Shown here: positions 17,785-27,108 of the stretch, piece by piece
Layout of the letters: every line of letters begins with the position of its first letter
Position numbering within the stretch: the stretch's first letter is position 1
Assembly: GCF_000993825.1 (NCBI RefSeq)
Contig: NZ_CP011114.1
Coordinates: 3,968,001-4,032,000 of the forward strand
Length of the DNA stretch: 64,000 nt
Source: Paenibacillus durus ATCC 35681
GTDB lineage: Bacteria > Bacillota > Bacilli > Paenibacillales > Paenibacillaceae
Direction: 5' to 3'
The notes under the pieces: generated by a model
The model's input: the letters and a program-made list of their open reading frames with translations, nothing else
The model's database searches: none
Told to the model about the DNA's origin: nothing
Position numbers and translations under genes: made by a program

Positions 17785-18117
17785 TTAGGAGAACTTATTT
17801 CTTTTTAGATATATTTTTGCGATCTCTAATAACTCTAGCTGCTCAATATGGTTTAGTTCTTTAATAATTTGCACTAATTCGTTTATTGTATTATTTATAT
17901 TCCCAGCAGTAGAATATTCCATCCCAGTCAAAAGCCATTCATAAGAACACCCGAATACAGAGCAAATTGAAATAACCATCTCTATAGCCGGCTTACTTTT
18001 CCCAGACTCCAAATCACTAAGACTGCCTTGAGAAACACCTATTCTATTAGCAAACTCAGTTTGATTAAGATCATGAATCTGCCGTAATCGTTTAATATTT
18101 GTCCCGATAGTGGTAAT
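17785..18117 (-). CDS. XRE-family regulator with apparent ATT start codon
   Basis: A 110-residue DNA-binding regulator. The HTH_3 domain is complete only if translation begins at 18117: TTIGTNIKRLRQIHDLNQ, then FANRIGVSQGSLSDLESGK, continuing to CSYEWLLTGME. The frame has a TAA one codon before the ATT; no ATG, GTG or TTG occurs until 18012, which would lose two helices. AAGGTGG lies five bases before the ATT, and XRE proteins commonly begin one or two residues before IGTNIK. A rare ATT start is therefore the best reading; a mutated start codon (dead gene) is the alternative. It may control the neighbouring cargo genes. Confidence 0.6.
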   Translation of the reverse strand: MTTIGTNIKRLRQIHDLNQTEFANRIGVSQGSLSDLESGKSKPAIEMVISICSVFGCSYEWLLTGMEYSTAGNINNTINELVQIIKELNHIEQLELLEIAKIYLKRNKFS

Positions 18118-18242
18118 TTAAACCACCTTCATACTACGATTTATGCCATACATCATTACAAGAGTTTTTGAACCTAAAATCAGCACCTGCCAATTTATCA
18201 TTCTAAGAAAAACCAGTGTAACTTTAGTTAAGAATTCAAAAA

Positions 18243-18290
18243 AGTCCTGATACATCAAGGTTTCTTGACCATCAGGACTGAGTTTTTTGT
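18243..18290. terminator. Bidirectional terminator just inside the right end
   Basis: AGTCCTGAT (18243-18251) pairs with ATCAGGACT (18271-18279), followed by a T-run on the plus strand; an A-run precedes it, giving a T-run on the minus strand. It insulates the cargo from the chromosome. Confidence 0.7.
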
Positions 18291-18344
18291 GCCAAAACTA
18301 CGTTACAAACCAGTGCCAAACTGAATTACAACTCACAATGGAGG
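18289..18344 (-). repeat. Right end: TnsB-like repeats and target duplication
   Basis: Read on the minus strand: terminal repeat 18337-18313 (TGTGAGTTGTA...TTTGGCAC) and a second motif 18309-18289 containing GTAACGTAGTTTTGGCAC, which matches the left-end motif at 11945. ATGGAGG at 18338-18344 repeats the left flank. Confidence 0.6.
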
Positions 18345-18362
18345 GTGAGGAAACAATCAGCG

Positions 18363-19151
18363 TTACCCCCGCTGCCGCATCGACTCAAACAATAAAATCG
18401 TCGCCGCCATCGCCGCGTTCAGCGATTCGGCCCGGCCCTTCATCGGGATGATGATGCTCTTATCCACCATCTGCGCCGTCTCCGGCGAGATGCCCCGGCC
18501 CTCGCTGCCGATCAGCAGCCACTGGCTGCCGCTGCGAAAATCGTGGCTGTAGCAGGAGTCCACGCCTTGCAGCGAGGTGCTGACCAGCAGCACACCGCGC
18601 TGCCGGGCCTGCGGCAGAATCTCTGCCAGATCGCCTTCCACAACCGGCAGATGGAACATCGAGCCCATCGTGGAACGGATGGTCTTCGGATTGTACAGAT
18701 CAGCGCAGCCACGTCCCAGAATGACGCCGTCCGCTCCCGCCGCGTCCGCGCTGCGGATAATAGTGCCGACATTGCCGGGGTCCTGCACGCCGTCCAGCAC
18801 AACAACGAGGCTGTCCGGCTTGTCCAGCACTGCTTCCGCTCCATCCCGTTCTTTGCGGATTACCGCAAATACAGGTTGCGGCGTATTGGTGCTGCTGCAT
18901 TTGGCAATGACCGCTGCCGAGACCGCGATGGTCTCCATGCCCTGAGCAGATTGCAGCAGACCGCTAAGCTCCGCAGGCATACCTTTATCGATGTCGTAAG
19001 CCAGAATTTCAACATCCGCTTCCGCCATCAACGCCTCTTGGACAAGATGAACACCCTCAACGATATATTTTCCGCTCCTGTCACGGTGTTTCTTATCAAG
19101 TAATCCGGCCCACTCTTTAACCCGCGCATTTTGCGGAGACATAATTTCCAT
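18363..19151 (-). CDS. SpoU/TrmH-family RNA 2'-O-methyltransferase (YsgA-like)
   Basis: A 262-residue SPOUT methyltransferase that uses S-adenosylmethionine to methylate a ribose of rRNA or tRNA. An N-terminal substrate-binding domain precedes the knotted domain: VVLDGVQDPGNVGTIIRSAD (motif 1), LLIGSEGRGIS (motif 2) and LNAAMAATILLFE (motif 3). The ATG at 19151 has AAAGG nine bases upstream; the ATG at 19178 has none. It follows the KtrA-like gene closely, probably in one operon. In B. subtilis ysgA is beside sspI, as here. The target nucleotide cannot be read from sequence. Confidence 0.85.
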   Translation of the reverse strand: MEIMSPQNARVKEWAGLLDKKHRDRSGKYIVEGVHLVQEALMAEADVEILAYDIDKGMPAELSGLLQSAQGMETIAVSAAVIAKCSSTNTPQPVFAVIRKERDGAEAVLDKPDSLVVVLDGVQDPGNVGTIIRSADAAGADGVILGRGCADLYNPKTIRSTMGSMFHLPVVEGDLAEILPQARQRGVLLVSTSLQGVDSCYSHDFRSGSQWLLIGSEGRGISPETAQMVDKSIIIPMKGRAESLNAAMAATILLFESMRQRG

Positions 19152-19180
19152 CGAATTCAACCTTTCCGAACCATTCATTC

Positions 19181-19840
19181 TTATTGATAGGCCATTTCCA
19201 GCCGGGTTAGATTATCCTTGTGTCCGACAATGACCAGCACGTCGCCGCTCACCAGCCGGTCGTCCGCGTTCGGGGTAATGTTCATTTCGCCCCCCCGGCG
19301 GATCGCTATAACGTTGCAGCCATATTTGGCGCGGATATCAAGTTCTTTCAGGTTCTTACCGAACATCGCTCCGGGCACCTTCATATCCAGAATACTGTAA
19401 TCCGGCGACAGCTCGATGTAATCGAGAATATTCGGCGAGGCCAGATGATACGCCACCCGCATCCCCATATCCCTTTCCGGATAAATGACCTTGTCTGCTC
19501 CGATCTTGCTCAGCACTTTACCGTGGAGTTCGCTCTTGGCCTTGACGAGAATGGCTGGCACGCCGAGATCCTTCAGAATGAGCGTGGTCAGAATACTGGA
19601 CTGAATATCCTCGCCGATCGCCACCACGACCACGTCAAAATTGCGGACGCCCAGCGCGCGCAGCGCTTCCTCATCCGTCGAATCCGCCGATACGGCATGC
19701 GTTACGATTGCGGAAATTTCCTGCACCCGCTGCTCGTCCGAATCAATAGCCAGCACATCATAGCCCATACCGCTGAGCGCTTTAGCGACGCTGGAACCGA
19801 ACCGGCCCATTCCGATAATGGCGAATTGCTTTTTGGCCAT
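19181..19840 (-). CDS. KtrA/KtrC-type K+ uptake regulatory subunit (RCK)
   Basis: A 219-residue cytoplasmic RCK protein that gates a KtrB/KtrD potassium channel in response to nucleotides. The N-terminal RCK_N Rossmann fold has IIGMGRFGSSVAKAL and the acidic LAIDSDEQRV that binds ribose; the RCK_C domain starts near residue 135 and ends with DVLVIVGHKDNLTRLE. Length is normal for KtrA/KtrC (about 220). No membrane subunit is adjacent, so it is more like the monocistronic KtrC, but I do not choose between the two. It is cotranscribed with the downstream methylase (29-bp gap). Confidence 0.85.
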   Translation of the reverse strand: MAKKQFAIIGMGRFGSSVAKALSGMGYDVLAIDSDEQRVQEISAIVTHAVSADSTDEEALRALGVRNFDVVVVAIGEDIQSSILTTLILKDLGVPAILVKAKSELHGKVLSKIGADKVIYPERDMGMRVAYHLASPNILDYIELSPDYSILDMKVPGAMFGKNLKELDIRAKYGCNVIAIRRGGEMNITPNADDRLVSGDVLVIVGHKDNLTRLEMAYQ

Positions 19841-19903
19841 CTGCTCTCCCCCCGTATGCAGTCGATTGTCTCAAAACAGTATAGCACAAGGCGAATTAAA
19901 CTT

Positions 19904-19933
19904 GAATTTTAAGCCCCGGGGCAGGGCATATTA
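19904..19933 (+). promoter_or_regulatory. Sigma-G-type promoter of sspI
   Basis: GAATT, an 18-base spacer, then CATATTA. This fits the forespore sigma-G pattern GHATR-N18-CATWHTA with one mismatch and lies 42 bases before the sspI start. Confidence 0.6.
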
Positions 19934-19974
19934 TGTTCAGCATATACACACTTTTGAAAAAAGGAGCCCTCCAC

Positions 19975-20217
19975 ATGTCCATTATGCTCGACTTACGCCA
20001 GGCGGTCATCCATAAAGTCCAGGGCCATTCCAAAGAGGAACTGCGGGAGATGATCGATGGTTCGGTTGACGGTCCGGAAACCGCGCTGCCAGGACTTGGC
20101 GTAGTATTTGAAATCATTTGGAAAGACCTTGATCCCGCCAAAAAAGATAATCTCGTTACGATGCTGCACGAACATCTGAAGTCCTCCGCTCCGGGCTCGC
20201 CTACCAGCGGCAGTTGA
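19975..20217 (+). CDS. sspI: Small acid-soluble spore protein I
   Basis: An 80-residue protein of the SspI family, made in the forespore. Family marks are LRQAVIHKVQG near the N-terminus and LPGLGVVFEIIWK in the middle; SspI of B. subtilis is about 71 residues. The ATG at 19975 has AAAGGAG at good spacing; a longer frame from 19933 lacks a ribosome site. It has its own sigma-G-like promoter and a strong terminator, so it is monocistronic, divergent from the KtrA-like gene. It shows that the organism forms endospores. Confidence 0.9.
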   Translation: MSIMLDLRQAVIHKVQGHSKEELREMIDGSVDGPETALPGLGVVFEIIWKDLDPAKKDNLVTMLHEHLKSSAPGSPTSGS

Positions 20218-20226
20218 AGCATTGGA

Positions 20227-20276
20227 AAAAGCCTCCGTCTCTTCTTGCGCCAAACGCGCGAGAGATGGAGGCTTTT
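20227..20276 (+). terminator. Terminator between sspI and prfC
   Basis: AAAAGCCTCCGTCTCT pairs with AGAGATGGAGGCTTTT with one mismatch. T-rich tails on both strands suit the convergent sspI and prfC genes. Confidence 0.85.
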
Positions 20277-20317
20277 GTCCGCTTTCATTCCGGCAGCACA
20301 TGCCGGTTATCTTAAAC

Positions 20318-21904
20318 TTAAGGCGCCGTTTCCAGAAACTTCGCTGTCGGATTCTTCTCGATCGCCGTCCGCATCGCGTACTCGTTCTCGAACAGCACAA
20401 CGAAATTCCCCTTTTTGTCCGTAACGAGCGTCGAATTGATCCGGAACTTGCTTGGGTCCGGCTTGTTCTCGTCCACAATCCAGCGCGCGAACTGATACGG
20501 CATCCGCTGAAGCTGCACATCCACGCCGTACTCGCCCTTCATCCGGTACTCGAACACTTCAAATTGCAGCTGTCCGACGACACCCAGCAGAATATCGTCA
20601 AAGCTGACCGTACGGAACACCTGAATCATACCTTCCTCCGTCAACTGATCGATTCCCTTCTGGAACTGCTTCGACTTCAGCGCATTTTTAATGCTGACCT
20701 TGGCGAAAATCTCGGGGGAGAAGGTCGGCAGCTCGTCGAACACCACATCGCCCGCTTGGCTGAGCGAATCGCCGATGCGGAAAATGCCCGGGTCGAACAG
20801 ACCGATAATATCTCCCGGATACGCCTCCTCGACGATATCGCGGTCCTGGGCAAGAAACTGCTGCGGCTGGGACAGCTTGATGTCCTTGCCAACGCGCACA
20901 TGCTTTACGCTCATGCCCCGCTGGAACTTGCCGGAGACGATCCGCAGAAAAGCAATCCGGTCGCGGTGAGCCGGGTTCATATTCGCCTGGATTTTGAAGA
21001 CATAGCCGGTGAATTTCTCATTTGTCGGCTCCACAACCCCCGCCGTGCTGCGGCGCGGTTCCGGCTTCGGAGCGAGCTGCAGGAAGTTCTCCAGGAACGT
21101 CTGCACGCCGAAGTTATTGATCGCACTTCCGAAGAACACCGGCGTCAGCTCGCCGCGCAGTACCTTCTCGTAATCGAAGGGATCACCCGCAACATCAAGC
21201 AGCTCTAGATCCTGGCACAGCTGATCGTGCAGATAGTCGCCCGCCATCTCGCGGATGACGGGATCGCTGTAGTCTTCCACCTTCTGCACTTTGATAACCG
21301 AATGATCGTCGCCTTGGAACAGCTCCACCTGATTCTTCATGCGGTCGTAGACCCCGCACAGCTCACGCCCCGTACCGATCGGCCAGTTCATCGGCACCGA
21401 GCGGATGCCCAGCACCTGCTCCAACTCTTCCATCAGCTCAAAGGGATTACGGCCCTCGCGGTCGAGCTTGTTGATGAATGTAAAGATCGGAATGCCCCGC
21501 TTCGCGCATACCTGGAACAGCTTGATGGTCTGCGCTTCGACGCCTTTGGCGACGTCAATCAGCATGACCGCACTGTCGGCGGCAGTCAATGTGCGGTAGG
21601 TATCCTCACTGAAGTCTTGGTGACCCGGGGTATCCAGAATGTTTATCCGGTGGCCTTCATAATCGAACTGCATAACCGAGGAAGTAACGGAGATTCCGCG
21701 CTGCTTCTCGATCTCCATCCAGTCGCTTGTCGCATGCTTGCTTGCTTTGCGGGCCTTGACCGTTCCCGCCAGCCGGATCGCACCGCCGAACAGCAGCAGC
21801 TTCTCCGTGAGCGTCGTTTTACCTGCGTCAGGGTGGGAAATAATCGCGAATGTTCTGCGTTTGTCCACTTCCTGCTGCAAATTCTGATCCATCGTTTGAC
21901 TCAT
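20318..21904 (-). CDS. prfC: Peptide chain release factor 3
   Basis: A 528-residue translational GTPase that removes RF1/RF2 from the ribosome after termination. G-domain motifs are HPDAGKTTLTEK (G1), DTPGHQDF (G3) and NKLDREG (G4); the EIEKQRGISVTSS block is the switch-I/effector region of RF3. Length matches the family (about 525-530). AAGGGAT precedes the ATG. It appears monocistronic. The upstream 299 bases (21905-22203) hold its promoter region and the zwf terminator; I see no other feature there. Confidence 0.95.
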   Translation of the reverse strand: MSQTMDQNLQQEVDKRRTFAIISHPDAGKTTLTEKLLLFGGAIRLAGTVKARKASKHATSDWMEIEKQRGISVTSSVMQFDYEGHRINILDTPGHQDFSEDTYRTLTAADSAVMLIDVAKGVEAQTIKLFQVCAKRGIPIFTFINKLDREGRNPFELMEELEQVLGIRSVPMNWPIGTGRELCGVYDRMKNQVELFQGDDHSVIKVQKVEDYSDPVIREMAGDYLHDQLCQDLELLDVAGDPFDYEKVLRGELTPVFFGSAINNFGVQTFLENFLQLAPKPEPRRSTAGVVEPTNEKFTGYVFKIQANMNPAHRDRIAFLRIVSGKFQRGMSVKHVRVGKDIKLSQPQQFLAQDRDIVEEAYPGDIIGLFDPGIFRIGDSLSQAGDVVFDELPTFSPEIFAKVSIKNALKSKQFQKGIDQLTEEGMIQVFRTVSFDDILLGVVGQLQFEVFEYRMKGEYGVDVQLQRMPYQFARWIVDENKPDPSKFRINSTLVTDKKGNFVVLFENEYAMRTAIEKNPTAKFLETAP

Positions 21905-22134
21905 TATACATATCCCTTCATATCTGAATTGTTCACGTTCCGTTTATCGTCTTAAGAATAACACTGTATCAAATCGGCTGAATGGCCATATTCTTAGCTC
22001 CTATCGTTAAGTTAACCGTCCTTTCCCGCTGCCTGTCAGCCCTCATCTCTTACAGCCGAAGGACATATTAAAGCGGGCATCCTTTAAAGTATATCAAAAT
22101 CGGTGCGGCATTATCTACCTAAATACAAGCTCCG

Positions 22135-22178
22135 AGAAAAAAATCTCCCCGCCCTAGAGCTCTAGGGCAGGGAGATTT
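22135..22178 (-). terminator. Terminator of zwf
   Basis: An 18-bp stem with one mismatch (AAATCTCC and GCCCTAGA in one arm) with a GC loop; followed on the minus strand by a T-run. Confidence 0.88.
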
Positions 22179-22203
22179 CTGAATATCTATCCGACTAACA
22201 TTA

Positions 22204-23754
<1,551 letters not shown>

Positions 23755-23960
23755 GGCTCCTCATCTTTCTCTATAATATAGTTTATTAAAATCCATTCTC
23801 ACGTCTATTTTTAGAAAAAGATTATAACGACGTGATGCCATTTTATCATATTCCGAAAAAGGATGCCATTACATTCCTGACAGCTTCCCTCGGATTTCGG
23901 GAAAGTTTGATTACTGTTTCTTATCATTCTCTATAATTGAGCTTATATAAGCCGAAAAAA

Positions 23961-24803
23961 TCAAAATTCAATCGTAATCAGCGGGAACCCGAGAGTCACC
24001 CGGCTCCTGCCTTTGGCTACGTCTTTGTGAATCGCTGCCTGTAGGGCTAAGCGATGCGCTCCGCTCTGCACGGTATGCAGTATGGATGGCACCGTATAGG
24101 AGGTGCTGGCGGTTGTCTCGTCCTCATAAGTTTCGGCAGCGCTCATTCCCTGCAGCTTGCCTGCAAGCATATGCTCCGTCAGCTTCAGCGCCCGACTGGC
24201 ATCCCCGTGCTCCTTGGCAGCTCCCTGCAGGGAGACATTCCAGTCGGCGGCAACGCCTGCGGATGTCACCATCATCCCGGCCTGTTGAATAGACCCGGCC
24301 AGTCCCGCAGTACGGGACAGATCGGCCGTTTCCACCGTCACGATGACGTAGCTCTCTCCCTCCCCCATTTCACTCCAGAATAATGAGGTCTTCATTTCTC
24401 CAGACTTGGAGGAGGAACGGTAAGCGGCATGGCCTTCTTCTTCCGACCCGACAACGGCTGGCAGCCCGAGCGACTTCGAGAGGGAGTTTGCGGCAGAGAA
24501 TGCTTTGCCCGCATCCCCTGTATAGCTGCCCTGCCATTTAAAGACAAGCCGTATCGGTGAGTCCGGTTCTGTCACACTACGGCCGAGATCTGTTAGCAGC
24601 AGGACCGCTGCGGACGGTGTACCCGCCAATCCAGCTCGGTCCTCCGTTTCCAGTGCAGCATTTGGCTGCTGAGCTTTGGAATAGACCCCAGCTGCGGGAC
24701 TGGCCTCTACTCCGTTCCGAAAGCCCGCCAGCAGCAGTACCGCACAGCACAGACCAACCATCAGCAGCGTTCCCTTGTTTGAGCTCTTTCCCCGGTTTTC
24801 CAT
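23961..24803 (-). CDS. YwmB-family exported protein
   Basis: A 280-residue protein with an N-terminal hydrophobic segment (about 12-30, GTLLMVGLCCAVLLLAGF) and an extracytoplasmic part. The ending VTLGFPLITIEF, preceded by LQAAIHKD, is characteristic of the YwmB family, annotated as TATA-box-binding-like from its fold; its function is unknown. GAGGGAG precedes the ATG. It lies downstream of the liaR-like gene but is separated by a structured repeat that could terminate transcription. In B. subtilis ywmB is near murA/spoIID; that context is absent here. Confidence 0.6.
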   Translation of the reverse strand: MENRGKSSNKGTLLMVGLCCAVLLLAGFRNGVEASPAAGVYSKAQQPNAALETEDRAGLAGTPSAAVLLLTDLGRSVTEPDSPIRLVFKWQGSYTGDAGKAFSAANSLSKSLGLPAVVGSEEEGHAAYRSSSKSGEMKTSLFWSEMGEGESYVIVTVETADLSRTAGLAGSIQQAGMMVTSAGVAADWNVSLQGAAKEHGDASRALKLTEHMLAGKLQGMSAAETYEDETTASTSYTVPSILHTVQSGAHRLALQAAIHKDVAKGRSRVTLGFPLITIEF

Positions 24804-24884
24804 CGTCTCTCTCCCTCTCGGTTCCGTTCTAGCAATCTACTAGACAGGATAACCGTTTTGAGAGATTTTATACGGGAATGCAAA

Positions 24885-24941
24885 AAGAAACGCCTGACAG
24901 CGTCCCTGAAGGACACAAGTACGTTTCTTGTAGAAATATAA
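24885..24941 (-). repeat. 57-nt structured repeat, copy A
   Basis: 51 of 57 bases match copy B at 49067-49123, and all six differences are transitions. The outer arms AGAAACG/CGTTTCT and an inner GCGTCC hairpin can pair. On the minus strand it ends in a T-rich tail, so it may act as a terminator or leader structure. It lies between two minus-strand genes. The rest of 24804-25100 shows nothing I can support. Confidence 0.55.
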
Positions 24942-25100
24942 TCGTTCTGGCTGGCATTAACGCGTGTTACGTAAGCTTGCCCGGTACTGCGGATATCGCA
25001 GCAGTATTGATACACGTGATGAAAACGCCGGTCCGCATTGCTTCAACCGTCCGGTTAATGGCTGGCTCGCGCCAGGCCAACGGCCGCCTGTCCGGCGATA

Positions 25101-25754
25101 TTACTCGGCCAGTCCATTCTTATAAGCATAAATGGCCGCCTGCGTGCGGTCTTCCACACCCAGCTTGGCGAGAATGTTCGTGACGTGAAACTTCACCGTC
25201 TTGATGCCGATAATGAGCTGGTCGGCAATATCCTGATTGGATTTGCCCTGCGCCAGCAGCTTCAGCACTTCCATCTCCCGGTCCGTCAGCTCCGAATGAG
25301 CTGGAGCCTCAATCCGGGCATCGCTGCGGAACCGGTTCATCATTTTGGAGGCGACCTCCGAGACCAGGACCGATTGTCCCCGGGCCGCCGCCCGGATTGC
25401 ATCCGCCACTTCACTGGCGCGCGAGGTTTTGAGCAGGTAGCTGAAAGCGCCGGCCTCGATGACCGGGTACATTTTTTCATCATCCAAATAGCTTGTCAGC
25501 ACAATCACCTTGCAATCGGGGTACAGCCTCATTACCTGCCTTGTTGTCTCAATGCCGTCCATTCCTTCCATCACCAGGTCCATGAGCACAACATCCGGCT
25601 TGTACTCCTGCGCCAAGCGAACGCCTTCCTCGCCGCTTCCGGCCTCCCCAACTACTTCAATTCCTTCCTCAGTCCCAAGCACTGCAGCCAGTCCGATTCT
25701 GACCATTTCGTGGTCGTCCACCAGCAGCACTTTAATCGGTTCGCCATTCTCCAT
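25101..25754 (-). CDS. liaR: LiaR-like response regulator (NarL family)
   Basis: A 217-residue two-component response regulator. The receiver domain has the acidic pair in LLVDDHEM, phospho-acceptor D59 (VVLMDLVMEG) and the lysine in YLLKTS. The LuxR/NarL-type HTH (about 150-210) has LTDREMEVLKLLAQGKSNQD and KTVKFHVTNILAKL. The ATG at 25754 has GGGAGGGG at good spacing, although the frame is open to 25928. It lies downstream of a LiaS-like kinase and LiaF-like protein, as in liaFSR, but 283 bases separate it from liaS, more than usual; that gap contains no gene I can support. Confidence 0.85.
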   Translation of the reverse strand: MENGEPIKVLLVDDHEMVRIGLAAVLGTEEGIEVVGEAGSGEEGVRLAQEYKPDVVLMDLVMEGMDGIETTRQVMRLYPDCKVIVLTSYLDDEKMYPVIEAGAFSYLLKTSRASEVADAIRAAARGQSVLVSEVASKMMNRFRSDARIEAPAHSELTDREMEVLKLLAQGKSNQDIADQLIIGIKTVKFHVTNILAKLGVEDRTQAAIYAYKNGLAE

Positions 25755-26037
25755 GGCCAATCCCCTCCCAAAAGTTTGTGAGCACAGATATCTTCCGGGT
25801 TGCTTCAAGCAGAATTCAGCTCCGAAAAGGCAGCCTGGCAAGCCTCTAATTGGAGTGCTGTGCCTGTAACCAGAGTTCTCCCCTCTAATTCTCCTAAACT
25901 GGATGCGGCCCGTAATCTGACCGTTCATTCACCTTATACATCACAGGCAGGCTGATCCTGATTCTCTGTTACGAAAGGATCTATTAGCTGAAAATTAGAC
26001 GAAAGAATTCCTGCTGTTATGAAAAAGCATGCTTGAG

Positions 26038-27084
26038 CTAGATCCCCTTGTCCTCGCTGAGCAGCGGCACCGTAATCTCGATACGGGTACCTTTGCCCGG
26101 CGCCGTGATGAACTGGATCGACCCTCCCGTTTCCGTAATACGCTCCTGCATATTGGAAAGGCCGTATGACGTCTGCTTGGAATCATCCATTTCAAAGCCG
26201 ATGCCGTCATCGCGAATGGTCATCCGAACCGTGTCGCCACGCCGGTGGATGCGAATTTCCAGTTTCTCCGCCTTGGCATGCCTCAGCGTGTTGGAAATGG
26301 CCTCCTGAACAATGCGGAACAGGTGGTTCTCAACGCCCTTCACCAGTTGTATGCCGGAATCCATCTCGAACAGGATCTCTATCGGCACCTTCACCTTGAG
26401 CTCTTTGATCAGCTCCCGAATGCCCTGTTCCAGACCTTTTCCATCCAGATAAACTGGACGCAAATGCAGCAGCAGCGCTCTCATCTCCGACTGGGCCACG
26501 GCAGCCATCTCCTCAATCAGGGCGATCTGGCGCTGGGCCTTGTCGAAGTCCTTTTCAAGCGTCCGGCCGACCGCTGTCGCCGTCATCGAAATAGCGAACA
26601 GCTGCTGGGAGACCGCATCATGCAGTTCCCTGGCCAGACGCTGCCGCTCCTCCACAATTGCCGTCAGCCTCGCCTGTTCGGCAAGCTGGGCGTTATTCGT
26701 CGACAGCCGCTGAAGCGTCGTCACCTGATTCTCCCACTTGCCGCCGATCACGTTGAGCTGTTCCGCGAGCCTGCCCAATTCGTCCTCGCCGAGCGTCGGC
26801 ATGGAGAGCGTCAGATTGCCTTTTTCCCACAGAAGCAGCGTTTCCCGCATTCGTTCAAGCCTGCGCTTAACGCGGAAGCTCTGATAGAACCCGAAGCCCA
26901 CGCCAAGACCGACCGGCAGAAGCACGACCGAAGCCGTCTGCAGCCCATAGCTCCAACTTTCAAAAGGGCGCATAAATCCATATGTATACATCATATACAG
27001 GACAACCAGCAGCAGGACGAAGGAGAACAAGGCTCCCTCGCCCATACTGCGCGATATGATGTTGCCATTCTTTTTATGATCCAT
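26038..27084 (-). CDS. liaS: LiaS-like sensor histidine kinase
   Basis: A 348-residue membrane histidine kinase of the HisKA_3 type. Two hydrophobic segments (about 18-36 and 50-68) enclose a very short extracytoplasmic loop, as in intramembrane-sensing kinases. A HAMP region follows (70-125), then the phospho-acceptor H155 in RQRLARELHDAVSQQ, and an HATPase domain with NTLRHAKA (N box), DDGIGFEM (G1) and GLSNMQER. It should phosphorylate the LiaR-like regulator and be restrained by LiaF. It signals cell-envelope stress such as lipid-II-targeting antibiotics in Bacillus. AAGGAGGGG precedes the ATG. Confidence 0.88.
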   Translation of the reverse strand: MDHKKNGNIISRSMGEGALFSFVLLLVVLYMMYTYGFMRPFESWSYGLQTASVVLLPVGLGVGFGFYQSFRVKRRLERMRETLLLWEKGNLTLSMPTLGEDELGRLAEQLNVIGGKWENQVTTLQRLSTNNAQLAEQARLTAIVEERQRLARELHDAVSQQLFAISMTATAVGRTLEKDFDKAQRQIALIEEMAAVAQSEMRALLLHLRPVYLDGKGLEQGIRELIKELKVKVPIEILFEMDSGIQLVKGVENHLFRIVQEAISNTLRHAKAEKLEIRIHRRGDTVRMTIRDDGIGFEMDDSKQTSYGLSNMQERITETGGSIQFITAPGKGTRIEITVPLLSEDKGI

Positions 27085-27108
27085 CCGGAGTTCTCCCCTC
27101 CTTATCCG

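Larger units (their letters stand above)
11897..18337. mobile_element. Degenerate Tn7-like (TnsB-type) transposon, 6,441 bp, carrying IetAS-like and zeta-kinase cargo
   Basis: The element starts with TGTGAGTTGTA and ends with the inverted copy TACAACTCACA; about 22 of 25 terminal bases match. ATGGAGG lies flush outside both ends (11890-11896 and 18338-18344), a 7-bp target duplication. Inside each end a motif of the form TTTGTAAC...TTTGGCA recurs (three or four copies left, two right), in inverted orientation between ends, as TnsB binding sites do in Tn7. The interior is visibly richer in A+T than the flanks. No intact tnsA, B or C gene is present; only an HTH-bearing remnant near the right end. 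Tn7 makes 5-bp duplications and Tn552 6-7 bp, so the exact family is open. It lies 18 bases past the end of the SpoU methylase gene. Confidence 0.65.

Noticed and set aside
20222..21955. Two long plus-strand frames opposite prfC
   Set aside because: Antisense frames of a highly conserved GTPase gene; no start signals or domains.
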